Assembly: GCA_944548615.1 (NCBI GenBank)
Contig: OX155951.1
Coordinates: forward strand, 41,583,964-41,647,963
Direction: 5' to 3'
Length of the DNA stretch: 64,000 nt
From: Micropterix aruncella
Taxonomy: Eukaryota; Arthropoda; Insecta; Lepidoptera; Micropterigidae
Shown: positions 21,501 to 31,642 of the stretch, in pieces
How positions within the stretch are numbered: position 1 is the stretch's first letter
How the letters are laid out: each line of letters begins with the position of its first letter
Made by a program: the position numbers and the translations under genes
Notes under the pieces: model-generated
Database searches by the model: none
Seen by the model: the letters and a program-made list of their open reading frames with translations, nothing else
Told to the model about the DNA's origin: nothing

Positions 21501-24500
21501 ATAATATTTACAAATTCAACGTCAATACAAATCTTCGAGGTCACAACAAAAAACTCAACCGTACAAAATTTAAATCTAATCCTCTTAAGAACGTTTTGCC
21601 AAATAGAGTGGTGGACATGTGGAATAAACTACCATTTGAAGTGATTAGTGCAATCTCTGTCAATCAATTTAAAAACAGACTCGATTTGTACCTAAAAACT
21701 TGTTAATATTGTTTATATTATATTGTTAATATTGTTTAGCTTTACAAGATCTGATCTGGACGTATCAGCAGAGCTGCCTGTCCAGAATAAATAATAATAA
21801 TAATAAAATAATAATTGTTTCTAATATTTTTTTGTCATATATACCTACCTATTTTTTTTCGTAAATCAAAAAAAATGTTATTTGTTTTTTTTAGATTTGA
21901 ATAATTTGTTTACATATTCTGTTTACATACATTATGCCAAACTTTTCACCCATATAGTTTCGTTTTCCTCCTCATCCTCTTCTAGTGCAACTCAATTTTG
22001 TTCCGAAGCTGACAATACTTTGGACAATGATTTTGACTTATTTTGCCCCTTGAATTGGAAGCTACTTTTTATAGCCACAAAAATATATTTGAAGTATGTC
22101 ACATTAACGCTCAAAGTATTCCGCAGCACTATCCTGGCGACCCGGCTACCTTCTCCGGACTAAACCTTAGAAGTGAAACTATGTTGAAACTGTCGCTGCC
22201 ATCTCATCAATACCCACTGCCAGGATATCAGCTAATGCAAAAACGACAGAGTGGGCCCCACAAAAAAACTAATTATATAATATATTTTAACTGAATATTT
22301 TAACCACAGATCGTATTATACAAATCAATACCACCCTTTTGCCGTATTGTTGGCCGTCGCGCTGCTTTCATACGAATTTCGTTTTTACTAGTATTATTGT
22401 CGGTATATTGAAGGCGAATCATTCCATATCCACATCAAACCGTAATGGGCATCGACCGATTGACGTTTTACAGCGGTTCATTCAAGGCGATTTTCTAACG
22501 AATACCTATACTATAATAAAATCACTGTTCAGTGTTCATATAATGCCCTCCCGAGCACAAGCTATGCTTAGTTAGTTGATATCGGACACTAAACATAATT
22601 TAATAGTTGAGTTTAATTTCTTGCTGTTTCTTTAATAACGAATTTACCGTGTGAATTTTGTAACACCCGACGTTTCGGCGACGTTGCAGCCGCCGATCTT
22701 TTGTTACGAAATCGCATAGTTTAAGGCGACGATGTATGTAAATTTCGAAAATTACATTTTTTGGCAATTTTTGAACCGGCATACTGAAATAGGTAACTGA
22801 TGATGTTAGCCAACTGATGGTGGGGTGGGGTCCGTATTTATACCCGGGCTGAGATTAAATGTATCCTTGTTGCGTAATCCCCATCCACATCCAAGGGTCA
22901 TCAGGAGATTTTTCATTGGTTCTCAACTTCAGACTTCCTCTTCTGCTTGGTCTTATCTTCTAAGTATTTTCGGATAAGTTTTAAGTTAAAGTAAAGTTTT
23001 ATATTATGTTTTAGTTAAGTTTTTTCCAACTATATTAATGTTTTTAAAAGTTTTCTTTCAATAAATAATAATTATATATCGAAAGAAACTAATTATGGAA
23101 CAGCCGCCATCGCATAGACCTTCTACCAGGTAGTTACTAGAGAGGGCACTGCGGTTTTAGTGACTTGAGATACATAGTTAGAGACGATGACACATTTTTT
23201 GGATCGTCTAATTTTTGTTTCAGGGCAATCATGGACCTGAACGCCACAGATGCAAATTTTCTAAACCAGCTCATAATATTAAATCAGAAAATAAATTTCG
23301 TAAAAGAACAAAGTTTTAAAGAGGCAAAATCCTGTCAGGATGTTTCCGAAATACTGCGCAAATTGAAAATAAAAGCAATGGCCAAAATTCGAACGTACTT
23401 ACTCGAGCAGATTTACAAATTTCGCAAACCGATGACAAATTATCAAGTGCCGCAAAACGCTCTGCTGAAAAATAAGTTTTTCTTCGAGTTTATATTGTCG
23501 AACGAGAGGAATGTCGCTCAGGAGATTTGCAACGAATATATGGACACGATGGGCAAGGTGTATTTCAGCTATTTCAAAAGTTACTCTACACGATTGAACA
23601 AACTCCAGTACGAGGAAGCGACCACAAAAGAAGATTTGATGGGCGTGGAAGACACAGGCGCGAAAAGCTTTTTCCAAAAAACGACTCTGAAAAATAAAGG
23701 CACGGTTTTTACAATTGGGAATAGGGGGGACGTGCTTGCCCAGCAGTTGGAAGCTCCTATCATAATTCCTCACGCGCAACAGAAAATCAAGTATTCATAC
23801 GAATCTCTGTTTCGGAGTCTGCAGTATGCGCTCGTGGATAATTGCTGTCGGGAGTATTTATTTCTTACGGATTTTTTCCACGTCGACGGAGCACAGTCAC
23901 AAGATCTGTTTAATAGGATAATGGGGCGAACACTAAGTCTCATGGTGGTATGTATTTCTGGTGTTTCTTCTCCCAATTTACAATAATATCATAATCTCTC
24001 ATCTCTTGAGATCTGTCATTATTATTATTATTATTATAGTTTAATACACTAGCAGCTTTTACTGATGCGTGTATGATACATGCACTTATTTTATTTTATT
24101 TTATTATCTCTTAGATGATATAAAGATATCCAGTTTGTTTTTAAAACTGTTCACAGTATTCATACTTAGCATTTCTTTTATGTTCAATTTTAATACCGAT
24201 TTTATAATGGAATTGCCAATTTTTTTTCTTTGAGGACCACATTTTAAGGCAATTAAGTTTTTAGCAAGCACTTTACTACAACGTTTAAATAATTTACTGT
24301 ATTATTAAAGCGTCCACCCTAAAACGGGTTAGTCCCAGTTGGGTGACAGAATTGAAAAAGCATGGTTTTGCCATTCAGCTCCTGTTATTGTTGTAAGCGA
24401 AATCAACGTTTTATAGAAATCATCGTTTTGAGCTCGGGCACACTATAATATCCACTTTTGTAGGTTTTGATCAGGTCCCCTGCCCTCTTCACTCTTCAAT

Positions 24501-27500
24501 GTCGTCAAGCCATGTTTCTTCAGTCGATGTTCATGTGCTTTGTTTTTTAGCGCTGCAACCATCTTTGTTGTTTTTCTCTGCGCTCTTTCTAGTGACAATC
24601 TATGTCTTTTCCAAAATAGGAATTCCATGTCTGATATGATTGTTTATTTGTTTGTTTATACTCTTTATTGTGAAAATGTCACAATGGGCGGGTTTATTGT
24701 CATATGACAATCTCTTACAACCAACCCTACTATGACTTGTTATATGTAAGTGTGCGTGTAACATGTCTGTAAGTGTGTGTCTTGTTATTGCATTTGATCG
24801 ATAGAATTGAAAATGTAATTCCGTTAATTAGATGCCAACGGAAAATGGTGACCCAGCCAATACATATGAGTATTTGACGAGTGGGCAAAAGTAGATTGTA
24901 TAATTGAGGACCGTTTTCTCAAAGTGATACATCAGGTTTATTTTTAAAAACGAGTTTCTAGTGGTTTTATGTACCTTTCTTGGAGCCGGAGACTAAGTGA
25001 AAAGAAATTTCTAGAAAACGATATAAAAACCATCTTTTAGCAGGCGCAAAATGTGAGTTTTTGCAACGTCATATATCATCCATAGATAATTTTTAATTCT
25101 TTGTCTTGTCTTTGTTAATATACAGACATCATATGATGTCCCTACTAAGATACTAGTCATTTGTCTTCTATAAGTCGAGGAACCAATTATAACAAAATAA
25201 TTTTAATGTTGAAATTGTCAATGTTGAAATCGCAATTGGAAAATAATTAATTGAAAAGTAATAATTAAATAATATAATAACATAATAATTAATTAATTGG
25301 AAAACAATTAAAATTGAAATAATAATTGTCAATGTTGAAATCGCCATGAAAGATTTTTTCAAAGCGATACTGCAAAAGTATCATTTTGATAAAAACTCAC
25401 ACTTTATAACCAAGATAATAAAGAAGATTTGTATTTATAATTATCAATATGCGTTTAATTTTATTGATATCTGACTTAAGAACTTACAAATATTTGTTTA
25501 ATTTAAATGTATCTTAGGAAACGTTTTATGAATCATCTTGTAAAGAAAGATTTTTGCTGATGTATCATTTAGAGAAAACTGTCCTCAATTTGAGAATGAG
25601 ATCGCTGTTGATGAAAGAAAAAGCCATTCTTACCAAATATAAGAGCAAATTAGCTCTCTACTCATTTATCTAAATTATATGTGCCTCCCACTTGAGATCC
25701 CATGATCCTTTTGGGTCATGGAATATTGCAGCAATTTTCCTTCAACATTGTAGCGTTTTTGTTAACATTAATTTAATTTAAATTTCAGAAAAACCTAGAG
25801 ACATATGTCATTGAATGCTATGACAGTATCGCTTTATTCTTGTGCATTCAGCTTATATACCGTTATCAATTGATGAGCCACAAGAGAGCAGTACCAGCAT
25901 TAGACGAGTATGTAGTTTTATTCATTACTAGCTGAATGTCATTCAGTGTTTCTAGGGTTCCTTCTGTGGCATTCTGGAATATTGTGGAACATTCTAATGC
26001 ATTCAGTCTTATCATAAGAAAATAAGAGTTCTACTTATGGAGCACAACTCTGAAGTCGATGCAGTTTAAAATATTGCTATTTTACCTCACCTGATTCAGA
26101 TCAAGAGATATTGTGAATAATAGAATTTGCAACCACGATTATAGATCTTTAGGTTTGTCCACACTTGTGGGCTTTCGACTTCATCTTGCATCGTCACTTT
26201 CAATTTCATCTTGCGTCTAGTGCAGTGGTTTCCAATTAGTTTTTCTACGTACCACTTCACGAAAGACGCCAAACTCGCATACCCCTTATTGCAGGAATGA
26301 TAAATAAAAAATGAAATCCGATTTTTAAAATTATTTAGTACCATCAAAATACAGTTGATGACGGTGAAAATCAGTTTAATGTGACAAATGTGCGCGTTTT
26401 TCTTTGCACAACTTAGTCAAGAGATTGCCACGCGTACCCCTTGATGCAACTTCGCACACCCCTGGGGGTTATACAAATACCAGATAACGTCACATACCAA
26501 CACCTAGCCATAGAGGCTCAAACGCCACCACATATGGAACCTTACTAAATAAAGGGTAAAACAATTTTGAGAGGCAGATTCTTCGCTGGAAGAATGGACC
26601 TCAGAACTCAATATCCGCACAAAAATTCTGCTAAAGGTTTAAAACCAATTGCAAGATCTACAAGGAAAAAAACTAATTAGGAAGCACTGGTCTAGTGTAT
26701 GCATTATTAAATGCCTTAACCCTTCAAGCCCCGCGACTTCTATATCGAAGTCAACTTCCAGGAAAAGTGATTTGATTGGGTTTTTTGTCATTCCATATTA
26801 AGTTGTATTTTATTTAAATGCACAATGATATTTGTATGATCGTGCATTTAAATAAAATACAACTGCATACGGAATGACACGAAAAACCCAATCAAATCAC
26901 TTTTCCTGGACGCGTTCAGTTGACTTCGATATCGAAGCCGCGGGGCTTGAAGGGTTAAGACGCATGCAGCTATATCGTCTAAACTTATGCGCTTACGTCT
27001 ATTCAATTGCGATCACTCAGTTTCCTGGTGGAGATTATGATGGACGAGTGTGAACTTGTAGCAATCATTGATGTACCTTGGAGAAGTATAACCGCAGGCT
27101 TTTTATCTTGTTTTTGACCAATTTCACATTTAAATTGTATTGTTGGCCCAGAGCAGTCGAAAGCGTCATTCCTTTTTGTTTTATTATTGAAAACTATATG
27201 ATTCGGGTCCTATGATACATGACAATTTCGATTATCTTCTATAAATTGCAATGAGTGACGCATGTGGATCCCCTAGCTCTGGATCCGAGTCCGCTGGAGG
27301 CACATGTTGTTCAACTAGTTTTGACGCATAGTATTACACGCATGTGTCAAAGGAAAATGCAATATAAATTGAAACGTGCACGAGTGTGGACATACCTATC
27401 GTACTCCAAATTTCTAGTGTTTGCGCAATTCCAGTATTTTGGAAAAAGTAATCAAATTACCTCTATGAATTCCTATGTCTTGAATGGAATAAAATATAAA

Positions 27501-30500
27501 AAAAATGCATTCTCTCAGTCTGAGTTTGATAACAGTGGTTTGATCATTTGTAAAATTATTAACTTTCAGAGACTAATAACTTTTATATAAAAGCGAATTA
27601 AACAAAAGTATTTTAATGGAGACATAGTAGTAGAAACGATGAATTGTATTATTTTATTCTGGAATAATAAATTTCCATGAGTCGAGATAGACATGGGTTG
27701 CATTAATATAAATATTTTTTTATGACATTTTAGATACTGGGATTCTTTGCAGTCAGTTCTGTGGCCTCGCCTGGAATACATATTCCGATTGAATATACAG
27801 AGTGTTAAAGATTGCGATCCAACAAAATTCTCCAGCAAAGAGATGGGACCGCATTATGTAAGTAGTCGTTTCAGAATTCTGAAAAATATTGTTATACCAC
27901 TCTGTGTTGCTGAGTGCACTAGTCTCTCGGTATTATTTCTGTGATTTAATCAGCCTATATAAAAATGCAATAGATAGCACTAATGCAATAATTTAATGTA
28001 ATTATTGGTTAAATAATGGGTTTTTATAATCAATCAGTCCATTATAAAAAAAAACATTAATTATTGGTTGTATTATATAGTGGGTTTTTATTAGCTGTAT
28101 CCTTGAAAAGGGTGGATCAGTACCAGCAAATAAGCAACTTTTAATTTAAAAAAATGCAAATAAATTTATGGCATATGGGTGTGTGTAATGTCATTCCAGT
28201 TATGATTCCGATGAGGCGTGGATCTTTTCTCCAGTATAATAAGTGATAAAAGTGAGTTTTTTTAGTGGTTTCATGAGTATAGTGGTCTAAATTGACTAAG
28301 TGCAGCGAGACCCTGTCTTAATTCAACTGTTTATTTTGCAATAAACTGTAATGGAACAGGATCTCATGTTGTTATTGCAATCTGCCCCACTGTAATGCCT
28401 TTTGTAGTTAGAAATGCCCACTGCTATCCACCCATTGTCCTAGAGGCCTAGCAATACTTTGTTAGTTGGGAGGTTGGTCCTCTTAACCCCTTGAGCGGCA
28501 AACGGGACAATTGTCCCACAATTGAAATTACCGTAGAGCGGCAAAGGGGACATCTGTCCCAGCCGAGATCGGCGCCGATGTTTTCCAATTATTTACCCTT
28601 GATACCTCACATAAATCATACGGCCTGTGGTATGTGCGAAAAGAGGAGAAGATTCTCTGTCGTTAACTCGTTGGTTCATTATTTTTCATAGTTGCCATTT
28701 TTTAGTCTATGATTGAACCAAACCAATTGTCCCACAATTGAAATTACCGTAGAGCGGCAAAGGGGACATCTGTCCCAGCCGAGATCGGCGCCGATGTTTT
28801 CCAATTATTTACCCTTGATACCTCACATAAATCATACGGCCTGTGGTATGTGCGAAAAGAGGAGAAGATTCTCTGTCGTTAACTCGTTGGTTCATTATTT
28901 TTCATAGTTGCCATTTTTTAGTCTATGATTGAACCAAACCAAACCAAAAACTTCAATATTCATGTTGATTTTCAACACCGAATATTTTTTTATTTTTGTA
29001 TGGGTATAAGTAAAACGAAGTCATAGGTTGAATGAAGCATATTACAATTATTATAAAAGTATTCACAATTTCTTGTATAGGCTGATTTATTTCCAGAAAA
29101 GGCAGTTTTTTTTCTGTACCACAACTTTGACAGATAATTCTGAATAATGCTTATTGCTTTACAAAACGACGTTACATGTATCTAATAGCAAATTTCAACA
29201 GGAACATAAAACAGGTCTTCTTTATACAATCCGTGTAGTAGTTTCGGAGTAATCGTCGTTTTCCTGAAACGCTATATTTTTGTTGTGATGTAATCTTCTT
29301 CTTCGCGTTCTCTAAGAGAAACTACAATTCAAACGTCAGCGCTCGAGGTATTATTGGCTTTCTTTGCCTGCCTGGATTTTGCGTTCCGCATCCAGTTTTT
29401 ATTCAGCCTCTCGTTCTTTTGCGCAGAGCGGTTCTCTTGTACCTCTGCCAGTGGCAGTATAGGTTCAGGTCCGATTGACATTTCGTTGAAGCAGTGGCGG
29501 ATACAGGGGGGAAGGGCACGATGTCCCATCCTTAGAGCACGATGCGGACGAGCAACGCAATAATTTGAATAATAGATCGTCATGTGTTACATATTCCTTT
29601 CACCCGGTGAATTCAAAAACTGTAATTTTTTCACTGCGAGTATAAAATAAAATGTAAACTCCGGTTAATAAAGGAACAAAATCAGTATTCATTTGAATTC
29701 AGTAAAATCCTTTAACAAAACTGCAATAAAATAGATATGAAACAAAAAAATCAATTGTGGTGGTATTTTGGTGGGCTCTCACTGCCCCCCCTCCCTCTCC
29801 CGTCTAATGATTTAATTGGAAACAACAATAATTCCCTTGCTTGTCCTTTTCTCACTAAATAAATTTCTATATTTGCACTAATCTGCCATTGCCCACTGCC
29901 TCCGCCATTATTTATTCTGGACAGGCAGTTATGACAGGACAGGCTGATACGTGCAGATCGGATCTTGTCAAGCTAGTCATAAACAATATTAATAAGTGTT
30001 TAGGTACAAATCGAGTATGTTTTAAATTGATTGACATGCTTGCACTAATCACTTCAAATGGTAGTTTATTGCATACGTGCACCGCTCTATTTTGTAGAAC
30101 GATTTTAAGACGATTAGATTGAAATTTTTCACGGTTAGTTATTCGCTGGGATCTCAAAGGTTTGTGTCGATGTTGAATTTGTAAATATTCTTTAGTCCGG
30201 GTTTATCGTAATAATTTGTCAGAATTTTACGTCTCAATCGGGACCTCTCTTCGTCTTCTTCGTTTGAGAGTAGTCAGTGTAATTCCAAGCGATCTTCATA
30301 AGTCCTATCCTTCGGGTCTAGTGGAATTTCGGTCGCCGTTCGTTGCACCTCTTTCGGAGCGTCTAAGTCTTCGTATAAGTAGGGGTTCCGGAGTCGATTG
30401 TCATATTCGAGAATAGGTCTCGCGTACGCCTCGCAGATCCGTAGAAACGTTCGTATCGACGGACGTCGGATAGAGTAAAGTTGTCTTTTTTAGCGACTGC

Positions 30501-31236
30501 GACTATTCGTCTTTCTTCATTCGAGATCGTCGCTAATCGTTATCCCGAGCGAAACTAATAAACGAACGGCAATCGAACGCATAATCGAGTAAATGAGCTC
30601 TTTCAGATCACGAGACGGTACGCGGAATATTCGGCCGCAATCGTCGGCCTCAGCGAGCAATTCCCTTCGGAGACGCTCGGTTCGCTGACGCTCGCGCTTC
30701 GGGAAGAAGTGCACTATTTCATCCTGCGCATGGCGGCCGTGTTTCCGCAGCGGATCCAGCAGCTGATATTTCTCATCAACAACTACGACGTGATCCTGGG
30801 AGTGCTGATGGAGCGCACGCGGGACAACTCCGAGGAGGCGGAGACGTTCCGCTCTGCGCTGCGCGCCCGCAGCGCGGAGTACGCCGAGGAGGTGCTGCAC
30901 CCCCACTTCGGGGGGCTCATGCAGTTCGCCAAGGAGGGCGAGCGCTTGCTCGAGCGCGGGCAGGGCGAGCAGCTGCGCGCGCTCGAGCGCCGGAGCCTGG
31001 CGCTGGCCGCCTCCTTCGGCGCGGGCTGGCGGCGCAGCCTGGAGGAGATCAACCGCGAGGTGCTGCGCTCCTTCCCCAGCCTGGTGACCGGCTCGGGCCT
31101 GCTGCAGCTGGCCCTGGCCGCGCTCGTGCAGTACTACCACCGCTTCTTCAAACTCCTCACGCCCGACGCCAGGACGCAGCTCGTCAACGTGCACGTTATA
31201 ATGGTCGAGCTCAAGAAATATAAAACGAGCTATTGA
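18590..31236 (+). CDS. VPS52: Vacuolar protein sorting-associated protein 52 (GARP/EARP subunit)
   Basis: Subunit of the GARP and EARP tethering complexes that bring endosome-derived vesicles to the trans-Golgi and recycling endosomes. Five exons: 18590-18993, 23224-23947, 25789-25907, 27734-27857 and 30607-31236. The sum is 2001 nt, 666 residues, slightly shorter than the human protein. Landmarks seen: LKESENIVSLHNQIEACDGI in the N-terminal coiled coil, the core TKIR-like region with YKFRKPMTNYQVPQ, DDLMGVEDT-like EDLMGVEDTGAKSFF, CREYLFLTDFF, VPALDEYW across the exon 3/4 junction, and PHYITRRYAEYSAAIV across exons 4/5. It ends in HVIMVELKKYKTSY. AATAAA lies at 31247. Exon 5 is strikingly GC-rich compared with exons 1-4. 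Introns hold LINE copies, a 5S-like sequence and two TTAA elements, yet every splice site and the frame are intact. Confidence 0.97.
19180..19740 (-). mobile_element. Inverted-repeat element TTGCTCAATG, copy 1
   Basis: Left end ctcaatgccatagtacagtt, right end gccaaaatgtagtacgac plus attgagcaat: inverted copies of each other. The body (for example ctattagttttgccgg on the complement, tcaatcagtcctttataaa) is shared with 35041-35602, 55880-56285 and parts of 27943-28110 and 61965-62330. In VPS52 intron 1. Confidence 0.78.
19822..19925 (+). ncRNA. 5S rRNA-like sequence (SINE3-type head or 5S pseudogene)
   Basis: The segment aaagttaagcagtgttgggt followed by gcggtcagtactcggatggg and tgaccgcatga matches the internal control region of 5S rRNA (box A, intermediate element and box C). 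The 5' half is more diverged and there is no clean 3' stem, so it is not a functional 5S gene. It may be a SINE with a 5S-derived promoter. Confidence 0.7.
19940..21805 (+). mobile_element. CR1/Jockey-like LINE with intact reverse transcriptase frame, 5' truncated
   Basis: The frame 20015-21706 gives 563 residues with RT blocks in order: PIYKKGDKRTASNYRPISLT, YLDFEKAFDRVP, SGVPQGSVLGPVLF, the catalytic YFADDTKF box, and LGITITDDLKWEQHI. The C-terminal EYGYQIWNPYFCKDVDILEK and VQRRATKMPVGLKNRNYEDR follow. The upstream endonuclease domain is missing, so it is truncated, but the RT frame has no stop. The 3' end is an AATAAT microsatellite tail (21785-21810). It lies in VPS52 intron 1, in the sense direction. 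Confidence 0.92.
21810..23160. other. VPS52 intron 1, mostly unassigned
   Basis: Apart from a foldback-element fragment at 22633-22760 (gtgtgaattttgtaacaccc, then gacgtttcggcgacgttgca) I see no gene or full repeat. Confidence 0.5.
24016..24640 (-). mobile_element. CR1-like LINE, 3' fragment
   Basis: The frame on 24443-24628 reads RAQRKTTKMVAALKNKAHEH then RLKKHGLTTLK, the same block as VQRRATKM...RLKLLGITTLK of the element at 19940. The TTA microsatellite at 24017-24036 is its reversed tail. Decayed. In VPS52 intron 2. Confidence 0.75.
24661..25780. other. VPS52 intron 2, AT-rich, nothing recognised
   Basis: Short imperfect ATT/AATT-rich repeats at 25190-25350; no coding signal. Confidence 0.5.
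25920..26700. other. VPS52 intron 3, nothing recognised
   Basis: No gene seen; possible decayed repeat around 26100-26480. Confidence 0.45.
26716..26958. mobile_element. Foldback TTAA element, TTCGATATCGAA family
   Basis: TTAA at both ends (26716-26719 and 26955-26958). Nearly the whole 243 bp is one inverted repeat with arms of about 110 bp and a loop of about 18 bp near 26826-26843. Each end reads TTAACCCTTCAAGCCCCGCG, then a palindrome (gcttcgatatcgaagtc on the right) centred 28 bp in. No ORF. In VPS52 intron 3. Confidence 0.9.
27943..28110 (+). mobile_element. Inverted-repeat element TTGCTCAATG, partial copy
   Basis: Shares tataaaaatgcaatagatag and tttttataatcaatcagtcc with the fuller copy at 35041-35602. 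Both ends are missing. Confidence 0.6.
28483..28939 (+). mobile_element. TTAA element end, GGGACAATTGTCCC family, with perfect 216 bp duplication
   Basis: TTAACCCCTTGAGCGGCAAA leads into the perfect 14 bp palindrome gggacaattgtccc, centred at base 28/29. A related unit (gagcggcaaaggggacatct, then gtccc) follows. Segment 28508-28723 is repeated without any difference I can find as 28724-28939. I see no matching right end, so the element is either truncated or longer than expected. In VPS52 intron 4. Open frames here are not genes. Confidence 0.75.
28940..29900. other. VPS52 intron 4, nothing recognised
   Basis: AT-rich DNA without a gene or repeat that I can name. Confidence 0.45.
29905..30255 (-). 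mobile_element. CR1-like LINE, 3' end fragment
   Basis: On the minus strand it reads NRLKIVLQNRAVHVCNKLPF then EVISAS, matching PLKNVLPNRVVDMWNKLPFE of the 19940 element. Its 3' end (complement of ttattctggacaggcag at 29910) also matches. In VPS52 intron 4, antisense. Confidence 0.82.
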
Positions 31237-31642
31237 AATTAAATTCAATAAAATATCTATTTTCACGTATTTGCTTTTATTTCAAAATTTTCATATTAAA
31301 CGTTTCTTAATAATATCATAAATTAATATCACAGCTAAATATTTAAAATACCGACCTATCGTAATTAGTTTATCGCGCGGGCGTAAGCCCGGTTAGATGT
31401 GCGATGCGCCTCGGGTCGCGCGGGATTGAGGCGAATCGACTCGTCGCTTTATTTGACTAGAGAGCGATCGTTTTTCCTATGTAACCTCGCAAAAAATATG
31501 TAATATTGAAATAAATAAATGAGACTCCGAAAATAAAACTATCGCAATTACGACGATCGAAGCGTCCGAAGTTTGTGCGATCCGAAACGCTCCTTTTTTA
31601 TTTACTTTAAAAAACAACACCGCGACGAGCGACGACGATCCC

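Noticed and set aside
28491..28907. Two frames giving the same 60-residue peptide
   Set aside because: Caused by the 216 bp duplication inside a non-coding TTAA element; one starts in the element end.
30517..31266. 249-codon minus-strand frame
   Set aside because: Antisense of the GC-rich VPS52 exon 5, open because of composition.
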